NCBI GenBank assembly: GCA_035374585.1
Contig: DAOSPF010000026.1
Location: 1 to 44,104 of the forward strand
Length of the DNA stretch: 44,104 nt
Direction: 5' to 3'
From: JAKPQD01 sp029572965
GTDB taxonomy: Bacteria; Bacteroidota; Bacteroidia; Bacteroidales; DTGW01
The notes below the pieces were generated by a model. That model saw only the letters and a list, made by a program, of their open reading frames with translations. It had not been told where the DNA came from and did not search any database. Made by a program: the position numbers and the translations under genes. Shown here in pieces: positions 8,034 through 15,304 of this stretch (the first letter of the stretch is position 1; the number at the start of each line of letters is the position of its first letter).

Positions 8034-9248
8034 ATGCTATCACTTTGCTGGAAAAATATATGGCGTAACAAAACCCGAAGCTTGGTAATCATCTTTGCTA
8101 TCGTTTTTGGCGTTATCGGAGGAGTTGGATTTTCAGCTTTTTACAATGGTATGATTTACCAAAGGCTTGACGCAGCTATTGGAAATGAAGTGTCAAATAT
8201 TCAAATCCACAACCCACACTTTCTTGAAAATAAAGAAATCAACGACACCATTGCCAATATGGCAAGTATCCTCCCTATATTGCAGAACAACAAACAAATA
8301 AAGGCGTTTTCATATCGGATAAAAACATTCTCGATGGTCAACTCGGCCAACAGTAGCAACGGACTTTTGCTACTTGGCATTGATGCCGAAAAAGAAAAAA
8401 AAGTAACTGGCATTTACCAGTATGTCAAACAAGGGCATTACTTAGACAGTTGCAAAAAAAACAGTATCCTTATCGGCCAAAAGCTGGCAGAAAAACTCAA
8501 GATAAAACTGCGGTCAAAAGTCGTAGTTACCTTACAAAGTTCATCGGGAAACATTGCCAGTGCGGCATTTAAAGTAGCAGGAATTTACAACACAGGCAAT
8601 ACAAGCTTTGACGAACGTATGGCTTATGTAAAATATGATGACTTAGCCGAAATTGTAGGTTTCAATCCCGGAATGGCACACGAAATAGCTATTACCGTAA
8701 CAGACAACAAGCTAACCGATACAGTAACGGACAAACTGAAAACAAAACTTGCCGGATACAGCGTCAAATCATGGAAAGAAATAATGCCCGAATTGGGACT
8801 TATGACCGACTCGGGACAATACATGCTCTTAATTTATATGACCATCATTTTCCTGGCATTGAGCTTTGGCATCATCAACACCATGCTCATGGCAGTACTT
8901 GACCGTATCCGCGAAATCGGGATGCTCATGGCCATTGGCATGAACAAGCTCAGGGTATTTATTATGATTACGCTTGAAACCATATTGCTCATGTTTACCG
9001 GCTCATTCATTGGCCTGATATTGTCGTATATTTTGGTAGAAATTCTCAAAAAAACAGGTATTGACCTTACAGCTTTTGCTTCCGGCATGGCCGATATGGG
9101 ATTTAGTGCTATCGTTTACCCTTTCATTGAGCCAAATGCCTATATTCAGATTGTTGTTTTAGTTATCATTACTGGCATTTTGTCAAGTATCATCCCTGCA
9201 CGAAAGGCGCTACGGCTAAACCCGTCTGAAGCAATCAGAACTCAATGA
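8034..9248 (+). CDS. ABC transporter permease, FtsX/MacB/LolC-E type (second copy)
   Basis: A 404-residue permease of the same length and plan as the one at 3572: an opening MLSLCWKNIWRNKTRSL, helix 1 (about 19-36), a periplasmic domain (about 40-245), then three C-terminal helices (about 265-287, 312-335, 366-390) with the coupling segment LDRIREIGMLMAIGMNK and the ending ALRLNPSEAIRTQ. The two permeases are clearly diverged, as expected for a hetero-dimer of LolC/LolE type. It is 68 bp upstream of the ATPase gene and most likely co-transcribed with it. A phrase-like repeat (variants of TATCAACTA) fills the 35 bp before its ATG. Confidence 0.92.
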   Translation: MLSLCWKNIWRNKTRSLVIIFAIVFGVIGGVGFSAFYNGMIYQRLDAAIGNEVSNIQIHNPHFLENKEINDTIANMASILPILQNNKQIKAFSYRIKTFSMVNSANSSNGLLLLGIDAEKEKKVTGIYQYVKQGHYLDSCKKNSILIGQKLAEKLKIKLRSKVVVTLQSSSGNIASAAFKVAGIYNTGNTSFDERMAYVKYDDLAEIVGFNPGMAHEIAITVTDNKLTDTVTDKLKTKLAGYSVKSWKEIMPELGLMTDSGQYMLLIYMTIIFLALSFGIINTMLMAVLDRIREIGMLMAIGMNKLRVFIMITLETILLMFTGSFIGLILSYILVEILKKTGIDLTAFASGMADMGFSAIVYPFIEPNAYIQIVVLVIITGILSSIIPARKALRLNPSEAIRTQ

Positions 9249-9316
9249 CGAATTAAAAATTACGAATTAAAAAATATTTCTTTGTGTTTTAGTGTCTTTG
9301 CGTTAAAAAAAAGATA
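9249..9316 (+). repeat. Phrase-like gap filler between permease and ATPase genes
   Basis: The gap has a doubled AATTAAAAATTACG-like word (9251-9275), followed by TTTGTGTTTTAGTGTCTTTG (9282-9301). Both are low-complexity words, and the second contains TTTGTG and TTTGCG units in repeat. No promoter is needed here, since the genes read as one operon. Confidence 0.45.
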
Positions 9317-10003
9317 ATGAAAATAATAGAAATTACAAACCTTACTAAGGTTTACAGCGAAAATGGCAACGAAGTGGTTGCTGTAAACAATGTCAATCTT
9401 GACTTTGAACAAGGCGAGTTTACCGCGGTGGTTGGGCCATCTGGCTCTGGCAAAACAACCTTCCTCAATATGGTAGGGGGCATTGACAACCCTACCGAAG
9501 GTCAAATCTTGGTGGACAAGGTAAATATATGTTCACTAAAAAGTTCTGAACTGATTGACTTCCGAATGAACAATATCGGCTTTGTCTTTCAGGCCTACAA
9601 CCTCATCCCTGTGCTCACAGCCAAAGAAAATGTAGAATTTATCATGTTCTTGCAAAACAAGCCAAAAGCGGAACGTGCCAAACGTAGTGCTGAGCTGCTC
9701 AATGCCGTGGGGCTCAGCGACCGCATGAACAGCAGGCCTTCAAAGCTCTCTGGAGGCCAGCAACAACGCGTTGCAGTTGCCAGGGCATTGGCTTCGCGCC
9801 CTAAGTTTATCCTTGCCGATGAGCCTACTGCCAACCTCGACTCCAAATCGGCCGAAACGCTGCTCGACATCATGGAAAAGCTCAACCGCGAAGAAAATAT
9901 TACCTTTATCTTTTCAACCCACGACCCTCGCGTAGTGAACAAAGCACGACGTGTGATTACGCTGGTAGATGGACAGGTGGCCAAAGACGAGAGAAACAAT
10001 TAG
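9317..10003 (+). CDS. ABC transporter ATP-binding protein, LolD/MacB family
   Basis: A 228-residue ATPase of the LolD/MacB/FtsE class. Seen: Walker A GPSGSGKTT (40-48), Q-loop in GFVFQAYNLIPVLTAKENV, signature LSGGQQQRVAVARAL (about 143-157), Walker B FILADEPTANLD (about 164-175) and the switch His in FIFSTHD. The hallmark NVEFIM...LN-VGLSDRMNSRPSKLSGG spacing and the ending DGQVAKDE fit LolD-like proteins, which energise FtsX-type permeases. It is encoded after the second permease. The only other transporter ATPases in the window (GldA-like, PstB) belong elsewhere, so it is the obvious motor for both permeases. Confidence 0.95.
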   Translation: MKIIEITNLTKVYSENGNEVVAVNNVNLDFEQGEFTAVVGPSGSGKTTFLNMVGGIDNPTEGQILVDKVNICSLKSSELIDFRMNNIGFVFQAYNLIPVLTAKENVEFIMFLQNKPKAERAKRSAELLNAVGLSDRMNSRPSKLSGGQQQRVAVARALASRPKFILADEPTANLDSKSAETLLDIMEKLNREENITFIFSTHDPRVVNKARRVITLVDGQVAKDERNN

Positions 10004-10060
10004 CAAATGTGAGAATGAGGAAATGAGGGAATGAGGGAATTTGAAAATTTGAAAATGAAA
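10004..10060 (+). repeat. Phrase-like short direct repeats after the ATPase gene
   Basis: Tandem words GAATGAGG, GAAATGAGG and GAATGAGG are followed by AATTTGAAAATTTGAAAATG. They share words with the repeat at 3481-3571. Confidence 0.65.
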
Positions 10061-10088
10061 AAGACCACCCAAACGCCTGTCAATTAAA

Positions 10089-10121
10089 GCTGTCCCCCGC
10101 TGACGGGGGTAGGGGGTGGAT
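10089..10121 (+). repeat. GC-rich hairpin repeat, copy R1
   Basis: GCTGTCCCCCGCTGACGGGG, followed by GTAGGGGGTGGAT. The CCCCCG/CGGGGG arms make a tight hairpin, and the tail is TAGGGGGTGGA. It stands out sharply from the AT-rich surroundings. R1 lies just before the DUF559 gene; R2 is its inverted copy at the end of that gene and R3 a direct copy further on. Confidence 0.85.
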
Positions 10122-10127
10122 TGAGTT

Positions 10128-10574
10128 ATGAATAACAACTATTACAATAAAGACTTTCAACCATTTGCCAGCAACCTTCGTAAAACAATGACGAAGGCTG
10201 AGGCTTGCTTATGGAAATATGTCCTGAAAGCGAAAAAATTAAATGACTACAGCTTTCGTCGTCAAAGACCAGTTGGTAATTATATTGCTGATTTTATTTG
10301 TTTTGAATTAAGGTTGATTATTGAAATAGATGGATATTCGCATACTTTAGATGATGTTTGCAACAAGGATGTAGTAAAATCCAATGATTTGAAGAATTTA
10401 GGTTATGAAGTAATCCGTTTTACAGATGCAGAAGTTTTAAACGACATTTCTAATGTAATCCGAAGACTGGAAGCCTATATCAATGACTTTGAAAATTGTC
10501 CACCCCTGCCCCCGCCAACGGGGGACAGCACAGATAAACATTTCAAAACACTCATTATGTACAACATAATCTAA
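10128..10574 (+). CDS. DUF559 (Vsr-like) endonuclease-domain protein
   Basis: A 148-residue protein of the DUF559 family, a restriction-endonuclease-like fold related to very-short-patch repair nucleases. Seen: the opening NLRKTMTKAEACLWKYVL, then FRRQRPVGNYIADFICFELRLIIEIDGYSH with the putative catalytic Asp55 and Glu66 in the order expected, then the helix NLGYEVIRFTDAEV. The body is complete by about residue 120. The last 28 residues (CPPLPPPTGDS and beyond) are translated from hairpin repeat R2, so the original stop has been lost or the repeat is part of the unit. R1 lies 7 bp upstream of the ATG. The gene sits between the ATPase and barrel genes of the transport cluster and looks like an insertion. 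Enzymatic activity is untested. Confidence 0.88.
   Translation: MNNNYYNKDFQPFASNLRKTMTKAEACLWKYVLKAKKLNDYSFRRQRPVGNYIADFICFELRLIIEIDGYSHTLDDVCNKDVVKSNDLKNLGYEVIRFTDAEVLNDISNVIRRLEAYINDFENCPPLPPPTGDSTDKHFKTLIMYNII
10498..10529 (-). repeat. GC-rich hairpin repeat, copy R2 (inverted)
   Basis: Read on the minus strand it starts GCTGTCCCCCGTTGGCGGGG and ends with a CAGGGGTGGA-like tail, so it is R1 in inverted orientation with a few changes. It lies inside the 3' end of the DUF559 frame and codes for its CPPLPPPTGDS tail. R1 and R2 thus bracket the DUF559 gene like terminal inverted repeats. Confidence 0.85.
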
Positions 10575-10604
10575 GAATAAAATAGAAAAACCGAGAATGC
10601 TGCA

Positions 10605-11861
10605 ATGAAAGAAAATGAACCTGAACGTAAGAAATATACTATCAACTTTGAACAAGCAATAATTAAGAATCAAAGCTGTCCCCCGCTGGCGGGGGTAAGG
10701 GGGTGGATTCTCAAACAAATTATCAAATTACTAGTTTTGTTTCTCTATACCTCACCTCTTTTTTCCCAACCCGACTCTGCCTCTTTTTCTTTATCAGGAT
10801 ATGTAAGTGATGTACAAAGTGCGGCCTTTGAAAGCATTGATAAATCATGGAACAACAACAACATTTTTCTCAACCGCTTAAATTTTAAATGGTCTGCCAA
10901 TGATAAGCTTTTTTGGACAGCCGAAATGCGTAACCGCCTTGCCTATGGCGATAATTTTACCAATTTCCCAGGCACAATAAAAAGCTATGACAAAGACAAC
11001 GGAATGATTGATTTGAGCTTTAATGTTGCTTCGGGCAAATCGTATTTACTCAATGCCAATTTTGACAGGCTATATGTAAGTTATCAAATGAAAAAGCTTG
11101 TCATCACAGGCGGCCGTCAACGCATCAACTGGGGACAAACTTTTGCCTGGAACCCAAACGACATTTTCAACGCCTATTCTTTCTTTGATATAGACTATAT
11201 CGAACGCCCCGGAAGTGATGCTATACGCTTTCAATACTACAATACCGAAACGTCTTGTTTTGAACTTGCAGTTAAATCTGACAGTAGCAACAAATTTACT
11301 ATTGCAGGCCTTTACAGGTTTAATACTCATGGCTTCGACATTCAGACTTTAGCAGGTATTTATGAAAAGAACGATATGGTTGCCGGCATTGGCTGGTCAG
11401 GGCCAATTGGTCCAGTTTCCTTTCGCAGCGAAATAAGCTATTTTCGTGACATGAAGCATTTCGCCGATACCTCTGGCCAATTTCTTTCCTCTATTGACTT
11501 TGACTATGTTTTTCCTAATTCACTTACCATTACAGCCGAATACCTTTATGCAAACCACGTTGCATACTCATTGCAAAACATTTCGTCAATTAACTCTTCA
11601 TCTGTAAATGCCAAAACTCTGGCATTAGCCAAACACAATGCCGTAGTCCAGGTTTCGTACCCAATAACCCCTTTATTTTCAGGCTCTTTGGCAGGTATGT
11701 ATTTGCCAAATGTTAATGGCTATTATATTTCACCCAGCATGACTTATTCTATAGCACAAAATATAGACGCTTCGTTATACGCTCAAATTTTTGGCCTCGA
11801 TAATAGTAGTGTTTCTTTCCACTACCAGCAGGTCATGTTTAAAATGAAACTAAACTTTTAA
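10605..11861 (+). CDS. Outer-membrane beta-barrel protein (transport-cluster partner)
   Basis: A 418-residue frame. A signal-peptide-like core (ILKQIIKLLVLFLYTSPLFSQ, about 35-55) is followed by alternating strands to the end, closing with the aromatic-terminated strand VMFKMKLNF expected of a barrel. The segment around residues 165-205 (GRQRINWGQTFAWNPNDIFN, then an ERPGSDAIRFQYY strand) recalls the G-RQ--WG----NP-D--N pattern of DUF1302-type barrels that pair with LolA-like proteins and RND pumps in proteobacteria; that resemblance is by eye. The first 34 codons are not signal-like and include hairpin repeat R3, so the repeat appears to have entered the 5' end. Translation may start at ATG 10605 or at a non-ATG codon after R3. 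The likely role is the outer-membrane end of the LolA/FtsX/ATPase set. Confidence 0.75.
   Translation: MKENEPERKKYTINFEQAIIKNQSCPPLAGVRGWILKQIIKLLVLFLYTSPLFSQPDSASFSLSGYVSDVQSAAFESIDKSWNNNNIFLNRLNFKWSANDKLFWTAEMRNRLAYGDNFTNFPGTIKSYDKDNGMIDLSFNVASGKSYLLNANFDRLYVSYQMKKLVITGGRQRINWGQTFAWNPNDIFNAYSFFDIDYIERPGSDAIRFQYYNTETSCFELAVKSDSSNKFTIAGLYRFNTHGFDIQTLAGIYEKNDMVAGIGWSGPIGPVSFRSEISYFRDMKHFADTSGQFLSSIDFDYVFPNSLTITAEYLYANHVAYSLQNISSINSSSVNAKTLALAKHNAVVQVSYPITPLFSGSLAGMYLPNVNGYYISPSMTYSIAQNIDASLYAQIFGLDNSSVSFHYQQVMFKMKLNF
10675..10708 (+). repeat. GC-rich hairpin repeat, copy R3 (direct)
   Basis: GCTGTCCCCCGCTGGCGGGG, followed by GTAAGGGGGTGGAT: the same unit as R1 in the same orientation, with one extra base in the tail. 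It lies in the first codons of the beta-barrel frame and codes for SCPPLAGVRGWI, immediately before the hydrophobic core of the signal peptide. Confidence 0.85.
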
Positions 11862-11883
11862 GTTTTTTTACGTATATACTTCA

Positions 11884-11891
11884 TACTTTTG
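11884..11891 (+). promoter_or_regulatory. Bacteroidetes -7 box before the protease gene
   Basis: TACTTTTG fits TAnnTTTG and lies 66 bp before the ATG at 11958. No clear -33 TTTG is seen at the usual distance. A small hairpin (TTCAGG at 11922 pairing CCTGAA at 11935) lies in the leader. Confidence 0.5.
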
Positions 11892-11957
11892 GAAGCCAAA
11901 ATTGTTTAGGGTAAAACTGTGTTCAGGAGTATAACCTGAATACAACATGCCCGAAAT

Positions 11958-14519
11958 ATGAAATTTGTAAAATTCATGACTGTACCTTTTCTCCAGAAAA
12001 AAATCATATACTTAGCAAGTCTTTTGCTTTTATTTTCTGGTTTGAAGGCCCAATATGCCCGTACCGACATGAAACCCGTCGGGATACTGTCAAAGCTAAA
12101 ATCTACACTTACCATCCCTTCTAAAACCCTGATGACGCTCGATATAGATTCATTAAATAGGCAAGACTCCGCAGAAAATATTGACAACAGGATTGGTATT
12201 TTGCAATATGTTGATGTTGACCTAATTAAACATGGTAAAAAAATTACACAGGAAGACAGCAGCCAGGTTTGGTATTATCACTTTTACGCCCCCAACGCAT
12301 TAGCTCTTGGTTTACGCTTTGATTATTATATACTGCCCGAAGGAGCTTCAATGTATGTTTACAACCCTTCTATGACTGAGGTTTTAGGGGCTTTTACCAA
12401 CATTAACAACAAGCCGGACAGCACCCTCTCTGTCATGTACCTCGAAGACAACGAAGCCATTGTCGAATATCATCAGCCAGCTTCGTGCAAAAAAACAGCA
12501 TTATTGAAGGTTGGGGCTATATCGATGGCATACAAAAACCTGGCCTCAACTTTAGCATATAACGATATTAACTGCCCTGCCTGGACAAGCTGGAATACTA
12601 TTAAACACGCCATCTGTCGTATGGTATTTGACGATGGTGGCACTTCATACTATTGTTCCGGTTCGTTAATTAACAATACGCGTAACGATGGCACGCCTTA
12701 CTTTTTAACTGCCAACCATTGTATCAGCTCCCAAGCTTCTGCCTCTTCATTAGTTACTTATTTCAATTACGAATCTACATCATGCAACAGCAAGATTGTA
12801 TCCAACAACAAGCAAACTTTGTCAGGCGCAAAATTATGCGCCAATTCGGCACAAACAGACTTTTCGTTGTTGCTGTTTTACGAAAAACCAGATGAAACAT
12901 ACAAAGCCTACCTGGCAGGCTGGGACAACACCAACCATAAAATCACTTTTGCCACAGTTATTCATCACCCAAAAGGCTTGTACAAGAGTATTGCTCAAAG
13001 CTCCACCGGGGCAAAAATGTATCCCTTCACTATCGACTGGGACGATGGAACTTTAACAAAAGCCAACAGCCATTGGGAATCTACTTTCACAAACGGAACA
13101 ATAAACAGCGGGTCTTCAGGCTCTCCACTGTTTGACCAGAATGTCCGAATTGTCGGACAGTTGCACGGTGGCGACAACACTACAAACTATTACGGGGCCC
13201 TGCACGTTTCGTGGCAATTAAGCACTGAACCCACCAGCCAGCTAAAATATTGGCTTGACCCCGACAATACAGGCCTTACTTCAATTGACGGAGCCAGTTT
13301 GGGCGACATCCCGATAACTAATTTCAGCATTGTTCCATTAAACCCTTGTATTGGCGCTGAAGTAGCCATGATTGACAGCTCTGCAAATTTCCCCGACAAA
13401 TGGAAATGGGAAATCAGCCCTGCTGATTATACTTTTCTATACAACACAAATGATACAGATGCATCTCCGCGCATAGCATTCAACCGCGACACTATTTATA
13501 GCATTACACTTACCACAAGCAACCTATTCGGCTCAAGCAAAAGTACTGTTAAAGTGCAACCCAGGCTTTACAACCTCAACATTGCCATTGAAAACCCTAT
13601 TGACTCCATCTGTGGTTACAAGTTGAACAAATACCCGCTAAAGGTAACACCCAATTATCAATACCAATACAACATTTCTCCTGCCTCTTTTATCGACACA
13701 TTAGTCAATGCCAATGAAATAAAGCTGACCACCAAAGACGAAGCTTTCTACAACGGGAATTTTTGGGCAACATTGATAGTTAAAGCCTCTCATGGAGCTT
13801 GTAGCGGTTACGATACCATGACTACTCTTGTCGAAATCCCCAAAAATGATATGTTACGCAATGCCCAGTTTATATCATTGGGCGAATCAGGGCCATACTC
13901 CAATAGATGTGCCTCGGTCGAAACCTCAGAGCCACATCCGGATGCCAACGGATGTAGCATGACCAACAAATGGTGCTACGCTGATACCATTGTCAATAAC
14001 AGTCTGTGGTACAGATTCACAGGGCCTTCCAGCGGAAATATCAATATTATCCTTTCGGGGAAAAATCTCAGGGCTGCAGTTTACAAAGCCGATGATTATC
14101 CAGAACTCTTTCAGCTAGGCAAATCAGCTATAGTAGCAGCAGCAGATAACGGCACTTCTGATGAACAGACTTTAAGTTTTAAAAAACTGGCCGTCAGCCC
14201 GGCAAAAAACTACTTTTTACAAATTGATGGATATAAACGCGTTACCAGCACCATTAAAATAAACATGTACAGCGATGCCATCGAATTGTACCCAAACCCT
14301 GCATCAAATATTGTAAATATTGCAGTATCTGTAAATGTAAAATCAACTGTTAGCATGAAAATAGTTGATGCTACAGGCAAAACCGTCCTGGCATTTAACA
14401 ATCTGGCCCCAAGTACAAGCTACTCATTAGATGTAAGCAACATAAGCCCCGGGTTTTACTACTTGTACAGCATCATTGACGGACAATTATACAAGAAACA
14501 ACTGATAATTGTAAAATAA
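11958..14519 (+). CDS. T9SS-exported Lys-C-like trypsin-fold serine protease
   Basis: An 853-residue secreted protein. The signal peptide reaches about residue 31 (LLLLFSGLKAQ). After a propeptide-like region comes a chymotrypsin-fold domain of lysyl-endopeptidase type (about 205-445): CRMVFDDGGTSYYCSGSLINNT, His254 in FLTANHC, Asp301 in TDFSLLLF and Ser387 in SGSSGSPLF, with an Arg/Lys-rich set of Cys pairs. Next are a PKD-like beta region (about 455-545), a second beta region, a pre-peptidase-C-terminal-like domain (about 630-765, NSLWYRFTGPSSGNINIIL), and a type A T9SS sorting domain from about 777 (ELYPNPASNIVNI ... GFYYLYSIIDGQLYKKQLIIVK). It is expected to be exported through T9SS and released or anchored at the surface, cutting proteins, probably after Lys; the specificity is inferred from the family. 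Confidence 0.9.
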   Translation: MKFVKFMTVPFLQKKIIYLASLLLLFSGLKAQYARTDMKPVGILSKLKSTLTIPSKTLMTLDIDSLNRQDSAENIDNRIGILQYVDVDLIKHGKKITQEDSSQVWYYHFYAPNALALGLRFDYYILPEGASMYVYNPSMTEVLGAFTNINNKPDSTLSVMYLEDNEAIVEYHQPASCKKTALLKVGAISMAYKNLASTLAYNDINCPAWTSWNTIKHAICRMVFDDGGTSYYCSGSLINNTRNDGTPYFLTANHCISSQASASSLVTYFNYESTSCNSKIVSNNKQTLSGAKLCANSAQTDFSLLLFYEKPDETYKAYLAGWDNTNHKITFATVIHHPKGLYKSIAQSSTGAKMYPFTIDWDDGTLTKANSHWESTFTNGTINSGSSGSPLFDQNVRIVGQLHGGDNTTNYYGALHVSWQLSTEPTSQLKYWLDPDNTGLTSIDGASLGDIPITNFSIVPLNPCIGAEVAMIDSSANFPDKWKWEISPADYTFLYNTNDTDASPRIAFNRDTIYSITLTTSNLFGSSKSTVKVQPRLYNLNIAIENPIDSICGYKLNKYPLKVTPNYQYQYNISPASFIDTLVNANEIKLTTKDEAFYNGNFWATLIVKASHGACSGYDTMTTLVEIPKNDMLRNAQFISLGESGPYSNRCASVETSEPHPDANGCSMTNKWCYADTIVNNSLWYRFTGPSSGNINIILSGKNLRAAVYKADDYPELFQLGKSAIVAAADNGTSDEQTLSFKKLAVSPAKNYFLQIDGYKRVTSTIKINMYSDAIELYPNPASNIVNIAVSVNVKSTVSMKIVDATGKTVLAFNNLAPSTSYSLDVSNISPGFYYLYSIIDGQLYKKQLIIVK

Positions 14520-14520
14520 C

Positions 14521-14904
14521 CTATTCAAAAAGCCCCTCGTCCCTGATAAGCAACAATATGGCCGAATGCGGGACGATAAAGTATTTTTCTTTGTTAAACT
14601 CAATTTCATAAGCGTTCTTTTGCAGAAAAACAGCCAAATCTCCCGTCTTTGCCTGTAAAGGAACATATCGAACTTCTTCGCCCTTGTCTTTCCAAGGCTC
14701 ATCAATTTCCGAAACAGCCGGAATAGGATAACCCGGCCCTGTCTTGATAATATAACCAGCCTGGATGTTTTCTTTTTCCTGTACCCCGGGAGGCAGGAAC
14801 AAACCTGATGTAGTACGTTCCTGCGCAGACTTAGGCTTAATTAGTACCCTGTCGCCAATAATAATAAACTTTGAAATATCTGCTGAAGAAATATCTATAG
14901 CCAT
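14521..14904 (-). CDS. GroES-like co-chaperone (solitary, extended)
   Basis: A 127-residue protein of the GroES fold: IIIGDRVLIKPKSAQERTTSGLFLPPGVQEKENIQAGYIIKTGPG holds the first strand, the mobile-loop equivalent (ERTTSGLFLPP, about 29-38) and the GxV-GPG element. The end is DLAVFLQKNAYEIEFNKEKYFIVPHSAILLLI. It exceeds classical GroES (about 95 residues) by an insertion at about 57-72 (GYPIPAVSEIDEPWKD) and a longer tail. No groEL is adjacent, so it is probably the second, solitary GroES-family protein common in Bacteroidetes rather than the main GroES. The frame is open upstream to 14955, but that passes through the terminator, so ATG 14904 (MAIDISS) is chosen. Codons 2-6 can pair with the leader; see findings. 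Confidence 0.82.
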   Translation of the reverse strand: MAIDISSADISKFIIIGDRVLIKPKSAQERTTSGLFLPPGVQEKENIQAGYIIKTGPGYPIPAVSEIDEPWKDKGEEVRYVPLQAKTGDLAVFLQKNAYEIEFNKEKYFIVPHSAILLLIRDEGLFE

Positions 14905-14984
14905 AACCGTTTTTTTTATCGCACGCAAAATAACAAAAAAAGCCCAAACGTACAAAATTATGCACGTTTGGGCTATAGATATTT
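14889..14984 (-). promoter_or_regulatory. Leader with two competing pairings before the GroES-like gene
   Basis: In minus-strand RNA, AAATATCTATAGCC (14984-14971) is the exact complement of GGCTATAGATATTT (14902-14889), which covers the last base of the start codon and codons 2-6 of the GroES-like gene. The same leader segment overlaps, by AGCC, the left arm of the terminator hairpin at 14941-14974. The 14-bp and 11-bp pairings use one continuous 21-nt leader segment. A regulatory switch or start-site mask is inferred; a mutational template-switch origin is the alternative. Confidence 0.55.
14934..14974 (-). terminator. Rho-independent terminator after the ATP-cone-like gene
   Basis: On the minus strand, AGCCCAAACGT (14974-14964) and ACGTTTGGGCT (14951-14941) form a perfect 11-bp stem with a 12-nt loop, followed by a run of T. 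It sits about 20 bp after the stop at 14996 and only about 35 bp before the ATG of the GroES-like gene, so read-through would be needed unless that gene has its own promoter. Confidence 0.8.
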
Positions 14985-14995
14985 AACGATAATGC

Positions 14996-15304
14996 TTAAT
15001 TGACTTTGTCTAAAACAAGGCTAACCTGTAAGCTGGCCCGTTGTTGTCCACACTCATTCAGGACAAAACGGATCATTTGCTCAAGCTCAACAACTGTATG
15101 AGCTTTTAAAGGGCTCTTGATAAGCCCCAAACGGTACATTACTTTGTCAGCCAGGTTAAGGGCCAACAGACGATCATTAACGCCCGAACCATGCAGCGCC
15201 TTAAAAATTACTTTAGTAATGTCATCATGTTCCAAAGCAAAACCTTGCCCCGCACAGTCAGTTACAAAAATCATGTTTGTTCCGTTTAAAATAGCTTCTT
15301 CCAT
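14996..15304 (-). CDS. Small protein resembling a stand-alone ATP-cone domain
   Basis: A 102-residue soluble protein. IFVTDCAGQGFALEHDDITKVIFKAL, then LALNLADKVMYRLG and VVELEQMIRFVLNECGQ follow the beta-turn-helix-helix pattern of ATP-cone domains, the nucleotide-sensing modules found in NrdR and ribonucleotide reductases. Here no other domain is attached. The match is by pattern, not by alignment, so the family is tentative. A TTG 27 bp upstream could be the start, but ATG 15304 (MEEAILNG) is more natural. It lies upstream of the GroES-like gene with a terminator between them. A good minus-strand promoter is about 150 bp upstream at 15457-15489. Confidence 0.6.
   Translation of the reverse strand: MEEAILNGTNMIFVTDCAGQGFALEHDDITKVIFKALHGSGVNDRLLALNLADKVMYRLGLIKSPLKAHTVVELEQMIRFVLNECGQQRASLQVSLVLDKVN

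Noticed and set aside
10089..10708. R1-R3 as a CRISPR array
   Set aside because: Only three copies, one inverted, with unequal distances and a gene between them; each copy is a hairpin with a tail, not a repeat-spacer pattern.
14889..14984. The inverted repeats before the GroES-like gene as ends of an insertion sequence
   Set aside because: Only about 96 bp, no transposase and one arm within the coding region; terminator plus alternative pairing explains it better.
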